Source: Psychromonas sp. MME1 (GTDB taxonomy: Bacteria > Pseudomonadota > Gammaproteobacteria > Enterobacterales > Psychromonadaceae). Taken from it: DNA of 64,000 bases. Numbering within the stretch: position 1 is the first letter of the stretch; each line of letters starts with the position of its first letter. The DNA lies in the NCBI RefSeq assembly GCF_041080865.1, contig NZ_CP160906.1, positions 1,736,001-1,800,000 on the forward strand, given 5' to 3'. The translations under genes and the position numbers were made by a program. This document shows, piece after piece, positions 9,114 to 19,326 of this stretch. The notes under the pieces are model-generated. The model did no database searches. It was given only the letters and a program-made list of their open reading frames with translations, and was not told the DNA's origin.

Positions 9114-10076
9114 CTATCTAACCGTTCGAGATTCATTGTCGAATCCCCACATATTTTGTAACCATCTCAATCGTTGTTCAATCATTGGAATCAACTTCTC
9201 TATCCAAAATGAACAGGCTATACCACCATCCATCCCGCCTCTAGCAAAGCGACTCACATAGAACTTTCCATTATTTTCTAGTGACTCTCCTGTTAAAGCA
9301 TGAAACGTAGATTTTATTATACTGGCTAAATCTGAAGGATTTTCTGGAACAGATACATGACACAATGCTTGTCGCATTTCCATCCAAAGAAACAAATCTC
9401 CACGCAACCCCCAATGACCTGGAGCAGGATCAAACAAATCTGAAACAACTAACCACTCTTTTTCAAGAGCTATCGTAGCTGACTGATCAGCAAATTCACG
9501 GAGTATGGGCAAAAATCGTGATTTCCAAAACGGTGTATCTACCTGCAAGTCGAAACCTTCAGCTAGGCTAAAAATAATTTTCCTAGAAGATGTTATGTTC
9601 ACCCCTGTTAATGCTCTAAATGAAGCTTCAAATCTTTTAATCAGTTTATCAGGATTCTCTGGACAACTATCTACGCCAAAAGATCCGATAAAACGGTCAG
9701 CTAACACTTGGTTACCATCGTATGCATCAAACAGATCAGGTTGAGTCGCAATAACCTTTCTAATCAATTGAGCAATGGTCATCCGCCTCTCAGAAAGAGC
9801 GTAAACTAAATCCGCCCGTTCAGGATGGTTTATAACTGCAATATTTAATGCTGTTAGTCCTTTATCCGTGGTCTTAATACGACAATCTGCCCCTAAACTT
9901 AACAACACTCCAATAACCTCTAATGTTGCTCCATGCCATGCAGCTTGATGTAAAGGAGTATAACCGTTCGATTGGCTCTGCACATTTACATACCTTGGAT
10001 GTTCCCTCAACATACGAATTAACATTTCCCACTTGCCTTGATATGCCAGTAAGCTTATCTCTTTTTCATTTCTCAT
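9114..10076 (-). CDS. Ankyrin-repeat protein with a duplicated C-terminal domain
   Basis: 320 residues. Residues 30-85 contain ankyrin repeats (GYTPLHQAAWHGA ... VLLSLGADCR ... GLTALNIAV). The C-terminal two thirds holds two related copies of a roughly 65-residue unit: one around 140-195 (SFRALTGVN ... SLAEGFD ... FWKSRFLPIL) and one around 250-305 (TFHALTGES ... RFARGGMDG ... FWIEKLIPMI). Each has a Phe-x-ALTG start and an FW(K/I)-x-(R/K)-(F/L)-(L/I)-P end. I know no name for that unit. The ATG follows AAAGGTGA. It sits in the defence island between the broken GIY-YIG and mcrC, so a protein-binding role in defence or in a toxin-like system is possible. Confidence 0.7.
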   Translation of the reverse strand: MRNEKEISLLAYQGKWEMLIRMLREHPRYVNVQSQSNGYTPLHQAAWHGATLEVIGVLLSLGADCRIKTTDKGLTALNIAVINHPERADLVYALSERRMTIAQLIRKVIATQPDLFDAYDGNQVLADRFIGSFGVDSCPENPDKLIKRFEASFRALTGVNITSSRKIIFSLAEGFDLQVDTPFWKSRFLPILREFADQSATIALEKEWLVVSDLFDPAPGHWGLRGDLFLWMEMRQALCHVSVPENPSDLASIIKSTFHALTGESLENNGKFYVSRFARGGMDGGIACSFWIEKLIPMIEQRLRWLQNMWGFDNESRTVR

Positions 10077-10145
10077 TTATTCACCTTTAATTACTTGATA
10101 AAAGTAAGTATCAAAACCAGATTTATTAATTGGCTATTTCAGTAT

Positions 10146-11534
10146 TTAAATTTTTAAATAATTAGTAATTAATGAATGAGTTTCTGGCCATATAATCCGC
10201 TTTTCGTCATCAATCCTGTTAGATAAGTCTACAGGCACAATCCAAAGATTGAGTTTATCTTCACCATTCGTATCAGGGTTAATGCTAGTTCCATAACAGA
10301 AGCTAGAACTGATGGATTTTGTAAAATTTTCTGTTTGTGGGTATAGCAAAAACATATTTCCCTTGCCAGTAAGATACTTTTGACCGTAAGCAAACATCTG
10401 ATAAAAATCAGCTTGTGAAAGACCGTATTTAGTAGTGCCATTATCTTTGGATTAATATAAGACCTTCCATTTTGTGTCTAACACGACTTCAATTTTTCTG
10501 TCTTTTACAATGAGTAAGTCAGGTTTTAATCTAAACCAGTTCTGCTCCTTATGACGCACTAATGTTTGTGATTGTATCTGCTCCTTCACCTTGTAATCAG
10601 AAGTAACCTGCTGATGAAGCAGTTTCGCAACATAGGATTCAAACACAGTTTCCATCGGAAACAATAATGATGGAGCATGACTTTTTCCCTGCATACTTTG
10701 TGGTGAAAAACCTTCTAAGATTAAACGTGCCCATTCCAACGGGCGTTGGTAATAATCCATTCCTCGATCAACTTTAAGACGTGTAAAATCGAGCTTATAA
10801 TCTCGACTTTTCGGAATATCTGCAAATACAAATAACAGTTCTTGCAGTAGCTTTTGGTTTTTAGCTGATCGGGTATAACTGTTTATAGCCACGAGTGCAC
10901 TATGCAATAATCGGTTGGCAGGCCTATCTTGTAAAAACTCATCATATTCAACATAGAACTTATGTTTATTAATGAAGTTATAGCGAATCTGCTTGCCAAC
11001 GTTTAATTTACCTTTCAAGAAGGTAAGATTATCCTCTTTAGCGATATAATCACTACGTAAACCGCGTTTTATCAAGATATTAACAGATAACAAAAACTGG
11101 CTAATAAACACTTCTAACAAAGGCATTTTTTGACTAGCGATATTGGCTTGTTTAGTCTCTATATGACGAAAGCCTTTCAAGGTTTTGAGCATCATCAACA
11201 ATGATTCACGCGCTAAATCTACATCGTCACCTTGTCTACCAACTTTAGGTAATACCTCTATTTGGGTTTTATCCGGCGTAAAGATAACACCTGCATAGTT
11301 TTGTACTTGTAAGACTTCAAGTCGCTTAACACTACGTAGCTTTAATAAACGGTTCTCCTTACCATCTGACAAGCATAATTGCTTTAAGTACTGAAATGCA
11401 GGATCACTTACCAGCTTTACATTTTTATCAAGTGTTTGAGTTTCATTAATGGACTTTTCACTCGCCAGAAAGTCAAATTCAAATAGACAGACAGTTTTAT
11501 TAGTCACTCGCACTCTCAACTTATTCTGTTGCAT
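10146..11534 (-). pseudogene. mcrC: McrC subunit of McrBC, interrupted by an in-frame stop
   Basis: McrC supplies the nuclease of the McrBC modification-dependent restriction complex. The first 360 codons end at a TAA (10452-10454) directly after the catalytic strand: LKPDLLIV then VVLDTKWKVL (Asp, Asp-x-Lys). In the same frame, translation would continue SKDNGTTKYGLSQADFYQMF, AYGQKYLTGKGNMFLLYP and so on to 10146, which is the normal McrC C-terminal region. So this is a nonsense mutation, not a frameshift; a CAA or CAG to TAA change would fit. Full length would be 462 residues. The start overlaps the mcrB end by 14 bp. Loss of the C-terminal 100 residues probably inactivates the nuclease. 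Confidence 0.85.
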
Positions 11535-13713
11535 TAGTCAGCGAGCCATAAATTGATTGATATGCTTCAGGACTACTCCAAATAGCATCATCAAAGGGAG
11601 CCAATTCATAACCACTTTCCGGCTGACCAAATTCGTCAACTTGGTAATCGTTACCAAATAAATCCGCATATTCAACTGGCGATTCGCGTATAAATTGCTG
11701 TTCTTTAATCGATTTTTGGTTATCGCCAAGTACCAAACGTATTTTACTCCAATCCTCGTAAAAGTATTCTTCTAGCAGGGGAATGATCTTATTTTGGAAA
11801 GCAGACTGTAACTCACCGATAGCTATCTTTTCATTACCAGCTTTCTTCGCGTTATACGCGGGGAATAAAAAGGCATGCCCTAATGTATGTTCACGGTCAT
11901 ATAGTACCTCAATACGTTTATTCATCGTATCAAGTAGCTTTGTGAGATTTACACCATTAACAGAGCAGTCTGAAAACAACTCCGGTTTTGGCATCATTTC
12001 TTTAAAATCAAAACGACGACGTAAGGCTGTATCCATCATTGCAAGTGAACGGTCTGCTGTGTTCATGGTACCGATAATGTATAAATTATTAGGTACAGAA
12101 AACTTATCCCCCGAATAAGGCAGAATGACTTCAAGTTCCTCTTCTGCCTCCTGACGTTTGCTTGGTTCTATCAGCGTGATCAGTTCCCCAAAAATTTTAG
12201 AAATATTACCTCGATTAATTTCATCGATGATTAACACATGATTTTTGGCTTCTTCTAGCTCTTCTTTAGTTTCATTAAGCATCGCAGAGAGTTTTTCTCG
12301 TGAAATAACCGAATCTTTCAAGTTATATAAGGTCATTTGCGATAAAGAAGACGAAAATAGCTCTTCGATTAGCCGAGACTCTTCAAATATCATTAACCAC
12401 TTAACATCTCTTTTTTGAAAATAGCTATCTCTATCATCGTTAAGACATAAATAATCGGAGGTAATTTCTGCGATGGCTTTAAATTTGTGATTGCCGTCAG
12501 AGACAATCACAATATCACCCTCCGACATTTTGTTTACCAATGTATTAACAGCCGTCACATTGTAATCTTGTGGCTTTATTTCGTAACCATTTTCAGTAAA
12601 TTTTTGTTTAATTTTTGCGCTACTGTTACAACCTGAAAAGTCTATACTTTCACCATAACCTAGTAATATACAATCATTTTCAACACACTCTTTAAATACC
12701 ATTTCTCCTTCGTTTGTTAAGGTATTGCCAAGCGACATTTTCCATATTTTTCTATTATCTAAGTTGTAGTGACCTGCAAGGATTGTTTTATTAATTCGTT
12801 TAGCTCTTGCACTTTCAACCGATTTTTTAAAGACACCTGATTCCACTGAGTATGTAATTTTTTTATCTTCGTCAGTTAACGCTTTCAGCCCCTCAACAAA
12901 CTCTTCGTAACCGTAGCTTTGATGAAAAGTGACAAAGCGAATACGACCTTCATTACACAGATATTTATACAGCTTAGTTAATTCAGCTCGTTGAGCTGAA
13001 TTAGTACCTAATTTTTCATCGATAGCTAATTCATCATATTTAACTGGATCAGCCGCTTTTACCGCTGCTTCAATAGTATGATAAGTTTTACCTGTTCCTG
13101 GTGGACCGTACAAAATTTGATTAAGTGGTGCGTCAGTCATTTTACTACCTTCATCATTATTGTTTGAATTAACAGACAAGATTTCTTCATTACTTACATT
13201 ATTAGAAAAGAATGTTTCGATTTCGACTAAACCTTCTTGACAGAATTTTTCAAATTTATCTTTAATTAAATTACATAGTTTATCTCTATCTCTTTCTTGC
13301 TCTTTGGCATAATTTAAAAGTTCAGTTCTATAAATTCCACTCCATTTTTCTGTTTGCGTCTTCCTCATCGGACTAAATAAAACGCTTTTTCCTGCCAAAT
13401 CAAACAGATATTCTCTAATTAATTTATCACCAGGTCCAATCGACAAGTTTAAATTTAAATGTTTTTCTCGGTTATCAAATTCAAATAGCAGTAACTTTTT
13501 AGATGGAACCTTATCAATGCTAATCTTCTTAATGCTCTCCTCAAGAGTTTGAGATATAAAACTCGGATTTCTGACACTCTTACTATGAAGTACAATTTTT
13601 TCCTTATGTTGCTCTATTAATTCAATAAGGTATTTATGTATTTCATCAATCAATTTTTTATCTATCTCACCTTTATTTGCCGATTGTGTATCTATATTGC
13701 CTTCACTTAACAT
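11521..13713 (-). CDS. mcrB: McrB AAA+ GTPase with an EVE-like insert
   Basis: 730 residues. Domains in order: a DNA- or partner-binding N-terminus (1-190) of a type I do not recognise; Walker A YGPPGTGKT (about 201-209); FVTFHQSYGYEEFVEGL (about 265); an inserted segment (about 300-450) that looks like an EVE/PUA-type modified-base reader (IWKMSLG, FKECVENDCILLGYG, GDIVIVSDGNHKFKAIAEI, VKWL); Walker B VLIIDEINRGN (about 490); then the McrB sensor MNTADRSLAMMD and ALRRRFDF (about 550). McrB loads as a ring on DNA carrying modified cytosine and drives McrC. GAGAG precedes the ATG. The ATPase is intact although its partner mcrC is broken. Confidence 0.9.
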   Translation of the reverse strand: MLSEGNIDTQSANKGEIDKKLIDEIHKYLIELIEQHKEKIVLHSKSVRNPSFISQTLEESIKKISIDKVPSKKLLLFEFDNREKHLNLNLSIGPGDKLIREYLFDLAGKSVLFSPMRKTQTEKWSGIYRTELLNYAKEQERDRDKLCNLIKDKFEKFCQEGLVEIETFFSNNVSNEEILSVNSNNNDEGSKMTDAPLNQILYGPPGTGKTYHTIEAAVKAADPVKYDELAIDEKLGTNSAQRAELTKLYKYLCNEGRIRFVTFHQSYGYEEFVEGLKALTDEDKKITYSVESGVFKKSVESARAKRINKTILAGHYNLDNRKIWKMSLGNTLTNEGEMVFKECVENDCILLGYGESIDFSGCNSSAKIKQKFTENGYEIKPQDYNVTAVNTLVNKMSEGDIVIVSDGNHKFKAIAEITSDYLCLNDDRDSYFQKRDVKWLMIFEESRLIEELFSSSLSQMTLYNLKDSVISREKLSAMLNETKEELEEAKNHVLIIDEINRGNISKIFGELITLIEPSKRQEAEEELEVILPYSGDKFSVPNNLYIIGTMNTADRSLAMMDTALRRRFDFKEMMPKPELFSDCSVNGVNLTKLLDTMNKRIEVLYDREHTLGHAFLFPAYNAKKAGNEKIAIGELQSAFQNKIIPLLEEYFYEDWSKIRLVLGDNQKSIKEQQFIRESPVEYADLFGNDYQVDEFGQPESGYELAPFDDAIWSSPEAYQSIYGSLTNATE

Positions 13714-13832
13714 CTATTTACTCTCTCGTATTATTAATTTTTTAACAAAAAAATTGAATCGCCTTAATAACAAACCTACAACATTCAAAGTAGGTAGATT
13801 ATGGAAAGTCCATCTCACTTATTATATTTTTC

Positions 13833-15545
13833 TTAATTTTGCTCAATCAACTTCAACTCATTTCCCCAAATTTCCACTCTTTTTTTTGCGCGCGTAATGG
13901 CGGTGTAAACGAGTTGTTTGTTGATAATGGGTAGTGACTTCTCGGGTAACAAAAACAGTACCTCTTTAAATTCGCTACCTTGAGATTTATGTACCGTCAT
14001 TGTAAATGCCGTTTCATGGCTTGGGATTCGGCTGGTATTAATCGCTCTAAACCCTTCAGCAGTGGGGAAATAAACACGCAGGTCACCGTCTCCATGTAAA
14101 TCCAGGCACAAGCCGACATCGCCATTGTATAGTTTGGTTTGATAATCATTTTTACTTATCATGATAGGACGTCCGTGATACCAATATTGTTCACTTGGAA
14201 AGCCTAATGCTTTTTGTGCTATCTCATTTATTTTTTCTAAGCCGCTACCGCCTTGGCGAATGCAGGTTAAAACACAGAAATGTAAGAATGCTTCATTTAT
14301 CGCCTCAAAGGATTCTCGTGCTTTTAATGCCTGTAAATAATCACCAAAACCCTGTTTTATTTTAATAATAATGGGATCAACTTTAGGGCAATCCCATTTT
14401 CTATATTCACTAGCAATATATTCAACCCATGCAATATCAGAAAAGGTTTCATCGGCTAATAATGTTTGTGCCGAGTCAATATCGCCATCATTAATTGCTC
14501 TGGCTAAATTGCCAATACCGCTATGGGCATCAAAACGGAAGCTATGTTGTAAAAAGACTAAATTATCAGACAATGGTTGATGACTTGCCTTCACTTTTGT
14601 CAAGTCTTCACCGCTTAAGTTAGCTAACTGCTTTGCAAAGGGTTCACTAAAACCATACTGCGCACAAATATCAGCAAATGGGCTACCTGGGCCAACGGGG
14701 GGCAATTGATCTTTATCGCCTAATAAAATGATACGCGCATGAGCTGGTATGGCATCAAGCAATTGACTCATCATAGTGGAGTCAATCATCGATGATTCAT
14801 CCACCACCAAAATATCTAAGGCAAGCGGATTATGCGCATGATGACGAAACTCCACGCTTTGGTGTTTGTAACCTAATAATCGATGCAGTGTTGATGCATT
14901 GAGCGCTTGTAACTTTTGCTTGATCTCATCACCGCAGGGCAAGGGGGTAATATTGGCGCGAATAGATTCCTGCATTCGTGCGGCAGCTTTACCCGTTGGT
15001 GCAGCTAACATCACTTGAAGTTCACGTCCCCCCGTTTCTTGTGCTTCGTACAACGCTGCTAACAGTTTCAATACCGTAGTGGTTTTACCTGTACCGGGGC
15101 CACCAGAAATAACACTAAAACGTTGAAATAAAGCTAATGATGCAGCGACTTTTTGCCAGTTACCACTGCCACTTGCTTGCAACGCTGGATCAAGTGGAAA
15201 TAAGCGTTGTAAAACAGGTTGCATTTTATCGCAATCAAAAGTGCTCCCCTGTTGTCTTGAAAGCTTAGCAAGTAGTGTTTCAAGCTTGTTCTTATAGTGG
15301 TAATAACGGGCTAGGTAAAGTTGGTCGCCGTCAATAATCATCGCTTTGAATTCGTTTGTTTGCCCTGCAATGCCTTGCGTTAATAATTTCTTTGAAAATG
15401 CATCGGAGATTGCAACGGATGTTTGCCCCTGTTGCAATGCACTGATTAATTGCTGTAATGCAAGTTGCACAGTGCCAATTTCAGCTTTAGAGCTGGTGAA
15501 CAATGGCACCACTAAGGTGTTTAACCAATGACTGTGACGCATCAT
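13833..15545 (-). CDS. recD: RecD, exodeoxyribonuclease V alpha subunit
   Basis: 570 residues, a little shorter than E. coli RecD (about 608). It is the fast 5'-3' helicase of RecBCD. Visible motifs: Walker A GGPGTGKTTT (about 148), APTGKAAARM, ASTLHRLLGY, Walker B DILVVDESSMID (about 245), LGDKDQLPPVG, FLQHSFRF, MTVHKSQGSEF and LVYTAITRAKK near the C-terminus. The start is uncertain. In another frame an ATG at 15576 overlaps the recB stop (ATGA) but runs only 29 codons. The long frame is closed by a TAG just before the ATG ATG at 15545. Either recD starts here using GGA upstream, or one base is wrong near 15540-15550 and the true N-terminus is the ATGA start. Confidence 0.93.
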   Translation of the reverse strand: MMRHSHWLNTLVVPLFTSSKAEIGTVQLALQQLISALQQGQTSVAISDAFSKKLLTQGIAGQTNEFKAMIIDGDQLYLARYYHYKNKLETLLAKLSRQQGSTFDCDKMQPVLQRLFPLDPALQASGSGNWQKVAASLALFQRFSVISGGPGTGKTTTVLKLLAALYEAQETGGRELQVMLAAPTGKAAARMQESIRANITPLPCGDEIKQKLQALNASTLHRLLGYKHQSVEFRHHAHNPLALDILVVDESSMIDSTMMSQLLDAIPAHARIILLGDKDQLPPVGPGSPFADICAQYGFSEPFAKQLANLSGEDLTKVKASHQPLSDNLVFLQHSFRFDAHSGIGNLARAINDGDIDSAQTLLADETFSDIAWVEYIASEYRKWDCPKVDPIIIKIKQGFGDYLQALKARESFEAINEAFLHFCVLTCIRQGGSGLEKINEIAQKALGFPSEQYWYHGRPIMISKNDYQTKLYNGDVGLCLDLHGDGDLRVYFPTAEGFRAINTSRIPSHETAFTMTVHKSQGSEFKEVLFLLPEKSLPIINKQLVYTAITRAKKRVEIWGNELKLIEQN

Positions 15546-15572
15546 CTAGTTCCATCACGCTAATATTTGAGC

Positions 15573-18500
15573 TCATAGGTTGTTCTCCATCGTTAACGGC
15601 GAATGTACAGGTGATAACGCATTATCAATGGCACAAATTAATGCGACAGGTGGCGTAAAATGATAAATACCCTGCTGTTTTTCACCATTTATCCCCCTTA
15701 TAAACAGATACCAAGCGTCACCTAACTGTGTATTGGCATCATAATTTTGTAATGTGTTTTTTAGATGGCGATGCAGTGCTACTAAATAGAGAATGGCTTG
15801 TAAATAATAATGACTGTGCGCCATTGCCCCTGTCATCGCTTGTTTGTGATAATCACTATGATGCATGCCTAGATGATTTGATTTCCAATCTAGCACATGA
15901 AAACGGCCATTTTTATCTTCAAAAACCAGATCAATAAACCCGGTTAAATAGCCTTCTATCTGTTTGTTATCAAGCTGTTTACAGGCAAAGACAAACTCAC
16001 TTGGCAGGTTATATTCAGGCTTTGCAATAAGCGTGGTGATTTCACTTAGCTGTGTACAACCCGATAATAGAAATTCCATTTCCGGCAGACGCTGAAAAGC
16101 AGGCATTTGGCTTAAAATAATGTGGTCGTTATCTAAAGGCGTTTCGATGGTACTTTTTACCATCGCCATTACCGCAGGGATCCAATGATGTCGATCCTCT
16201 GATTTGCCCACATTAAATAGCGTTAACTGTTGCAGAATCATCTCCGATAGCGCGTCATCATCCTGTTTTTGGTAATCCCAAAATTCAAAAATGCCATGCA
16301 AGGCTTCTCCTGTCATCGCACCACGTGGCAACTCAAAAATAGAATAGGGATCCTGTGTATCTGAATCTTCACTCTCTTCACTAAATGCATCAGCCACTTT
16401 TAGCTCATCGTTATGTAACACCACTTCTTCATTGTGTTCTTCGCTATGAGCTTGTTGCCCTTTGGTTAAACCACTAAAACTAGATTGCCACCAGCTTGCT
16501 GCTATTTTTTGTTTTGGTAATTTGGCAGATAGCAACTGCTGAGCATCACTGGAAACACGTTTTAAAGGAGATTGCATCTCAACATCGCTAATAATATGCA
16601 CACTAATATCGGCGGGTATTTTACCTTGCTGTGTATCACCTTTATTAGCACGGGACTGCAGATCCAACACTGCTTGTGAGAATTTCTCAAAACTCATTGT
16701 TTTTACCGCACTCGCTAATAAGATAACAGCGTCATCCACCATGCTTTGGTCTGCATAAATCAGCCAAGCCAAGGCTGCAAATTTTGTTTTATCTTGAATA
16801 TTTGGCCAGTTCAGATATAAACGAAATACCGGACGAGTCAGGGCAACATACAAAAGGCGGATTTGCTCCATTAATGATTCTGTCTGTTGGCGCTGTTTTA
16901 TCTGCTCATAATCATCGCTAGAAAAATCGATGTAGGTTTTGCCATTATGGTGTGCCGATACGATTTCATCGGACTTCGGATCTTTACCGATGGCAATAAA
17001 AGGACAAAATACAATGTTATATTCAAGCCCTTTACTGGCATGAATAGTCACGATTTTTACACGCTTATTATCACTTTCTAAGCGAAGCTGGTATTCATCG
17101 TCATCACTGTCTTCACTGATTGCACGCTCTAACCAAGCAACTAATCCTTGCATACTGCCCAATTCACCCGAGAGGCTTTGGATAATCTCTGATAGATGCA
17201 TTAAATCGGTTAGATAACGTTCACCATTAGCAAGTTTCATTAAACGCTGTGCAACCGAATCCCCGGTACTGTCAACCTGCTCTAACCAACAGCGAAACAT
17301 ACTGCTGAAACCACTCTCTAACCACATTTCTCGTAATGCCCAAAATTTCGCAAGCAACTGTTCCCATTGCTGATCATTGTGTTTCAGTTCAAAAATAGTG
17401 TGTGCCTGTAATCCCATTAGCGCATCACCTAATAACTCAACAACATGAGCTTCATTACTTGGCGTTGCGACTGCTTGCATAAGTCTTAACAAGGTTGTGG
17501 CTGCAACACTGCTCAACACTTTATCTTTACTGTTTCTAACACTGGCAATATTAAGTGCATCAAGCTCTTTTTTGACAAGATCGCCATCACGATGAGAAGG
17601 TACTAAAATAGCAAAATCTCCCGCTTCAACGGGACGAGTACAAGAGCCTTTGACAATATTCGCTTGGCCTTTTTGTGCTTTGCTTAAAATTTCTGCAATT
17701 TTAGCGGCTGTATAACGACACGATAATGGATCAGCTTCAGTACGACTAAACGGTTTTCCATCATCTTTTTCGGCTAATACAAAGGTAACTGCGCTGTCTT
17801 GGTCGTCTTTGATATCAAGGGTGGCTTTATTAATCGATTTGACCCAATCAAAGTGAATATCTTGACTGATAAAGGCATCATGATCCGTTGCAAAAATAGC
17901 ATTAACACTATTGACCAAAGCAGGTGTAGAACGGTAATTAGTCCGTAATGTGTATTGATTAATTGTCTTTTTAGCAGCTTCAAAATAGGCATAAATATCC
18001 GCACCACGAAAACTGTAAATAGCCTGTTTAGGGTCACCAACATAAAACAAAATAGCATTTTCTTTCACGAATAGTGTATCAAACACCTTCAACTGTAACG
18101 GGTCTGTATCTTGGAATTCATCAATAATAGCGGCTTTAAATTGCCCACTCACCGCACTCGCTAGAATTTGTCCATTCGGACCGACTAATGCGTCGTAAAC
18201 CTGTTGCATCATGTCGTTAAAACCAAGCAGGCCGAGTTCAGATTTAAGCTTAGGTAACTCGCTTTCTAAATACACTAACAATTCAGCACGTAAACGATTT
18301 AATTTCACAGCCAAGATTTCTTGCTGTTGATTATCAAGCGCTATCGCTTCATCAAGTAGAGTAAAAAAAGGATGCTTAACTAAAAAGCTGTCTTTACCTT
18401 TTTTGACCTTGCCCTTCATCGTCTCTGCGCTGCATTTTTTAGAAAAAGCACACCAATTAAAACGCTGATTATCTAATAATCCATACAGCGCATCTATGTA

Positions 18501-19325
18501 CTGATCCTTTTGCCCTTTTCGATAAGTTGAACCATTTAAGGCGTCATCGAATGCTTGGTTAAATTGCAGCATAATGTCAGCTTGATCTGCTTGCCAAACA
18601 CTTAATACTTGCTGATACAACTGCTTTTCATCACCTTGTAAAACTGGCAAATCAGGCACATTGAGGGTTACAAAGGAATGCTTACCTATATGGTCTTTAA
18701 CACTCTCTAATAAACGACTTGGGCTCTGCTTTTTCTCGATTAAATAGGATAACCAAGTTTGGTCGCCTTCATTATCTGCGTCTAATTGCACTATCTTTTT
18801 GCGCCAAAAATCTTCACTAACTTGCTGACGATAAGGTGTTTCATCGGTTATCGGTTTTAGATCAAATCGTGTTGACGCTTCAAAACTATAATCATTTAAT
18901 AAGCGCTGACAAAAACTATGAATGGTATAAATAGCAGCCTTATCAAACTCACTTATTGCTAGTTGAAGCTGTTTTTGAATGACACTAAAATCTTGTCCCT
19001 GCTGTGACCATTTATTCTGTAAATCGGCATAAAGATCAGCATCTTCAACCTGTTTATCACCACGCAGAAATAGCAACATATCTTGTAATCGAGAGCGTAT
19101 TCGCCCGGCAAGTTCAGCAGTAGCAGCACGCGTAAAGGTCACCACTAAAATATGCTCGGGTAGTAACTGTTTTTCAACAATCATACGTAGATACAACCCC
19201 GTACTACTCCAGGTTTTACCAGTGCCTGCACTAGCCTCAACTAAATTTGCACCAGAAAGCGCAACATTGACCACATCAAAATCGATACGCGTAGCTTGCT
19301 TCGACTGTAGTTTTGTATCAGTCAT
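15573..19325 (-). CDS. recB: RecB, exodeoxyribonuclease V beta subunit
   Basis: 1250 residues from the chosen start. RecB is the 3'-5' helicase and the only nuclease of RecBCD. Walker A EASAGTGKTW lies near residue 33. Further UvrD-type motifs follow: QDTDPLQLKVF, VGDPKQAIYSFRGADI, TNYRS, TIHASKGLEYNIVF and LLYVALTRP. The C-terminal nuclease has GYLTGFIDLVFE and VLDWKSNHLG (about 1146). The ATG at 19325 was chosen over one 17 codons upstream because GGAGAG precedes it and it begins 1 bp after the recC stop, giving tight coupling. An acidic low-complexity linker (EEHNEEVVLHNDELK, EESEDSD) joins the helicase and nuclease domains. Confidence 0.95.
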   Translation of the reverse strand: MTDTKLQSKQATRIDFDVVNVALSGANLVEASAGTGKTWSSTGLYLRMIVEKQLLPEHILVVTFTRAATAELAGRIRSRLQDMLLFLRGDKQVEDADLYADLQNKWSQQGQDFSVIQKQLQLAISEFDKAAIYTIHSFCQRLLNDYSFEASTRFDLKPITDETPYRQQVSEDFWRKKIVQLDADNEGDQTWLSYLIEKKQSPSRLLESVKDHIGKHSFVTLNVPDLPVLQGDEKQLYQQVLSVWQADQADIMLQFNQAFDDALNGSTYRKGQKDQYIDALYGLLDNQRFNWCAFSKKCSAETMKGKVKKGKDSFLVKHPFFTLLDEAIALDNQQQEILAVKLNRLRAELLVYLESELPKLKSELGLLGFNDMMQQVYDALVGPNGQILASAVSGQFKAAIIDEFQDTDPLQLKVFDTLFVKENAILFYVGDPKQAIYSFRGADIYAYFEAAKKTINQYTLRTNYRSTPALVNSVNAIFATDHDAFISQDIHFDWVKSINKATLDIKDDQDSAVTFVLAEKDDGKPFSRTEADPLSCRYTAAKIAEILSKAQKGQANIVKGSCTRPVEAGDFAILVPSHRDGDLVKKELDALNIASVRNSKDKVLSSVAATTLLRLMQAVATPSNEAHVVELLGDALMGLQAHTIFELKHNDQQWEQLLAKFWALREMWLESGFSSMFRCWLEQVDSTGDSVAQRLMKLANGERYLTDLMHLSEIIQSLSGELGSMQGLVAWLERAISEDSDDDEYQLRLESDNKRVKIVTIHASKGLEYNIVFCPFIAIGKDPKSDEIVSAHHNGKTYIDFSSDDYEQIKQRQQTESLMEQIRLLYVALTRPVFRLYLNWPNIQDKTKFAALAWLIYADQSMVDDAVILLASAVKTMSFEKFSQAVLDLQSRANKGDTQQGKIPADISVHIISDVEMQSPLKRVSSDAQQLLSAKLPKQKIAASWWQSSFSGLTKGQQAHSEEHNEEVVLHNDELKVADAFSEESEDSDTQDPYSIFELPRGAMTGEALHGIFEFWDYQKQDDDALSEMILQQLTLFNVGKSEDRHHWIPAVMAMVKSTIETPLDNDHIILSQMPAFQRLPEMEFLLSGCTQLSEITTLIAKPEYNLPSEFVFACKQLDNKQIEGYLTGFIDLVFEDKNGRFHVLDWKSNHLGMHHSDYHKQAMTGAMAHSHYYLQAILYLVALHRHLKNTLQNYDANTQLGDAWYLFIRGINGEKQQGIYHFTPPVALICAIDNALSPVHSPLTMENNL

Positions 19326-19326
19326 A

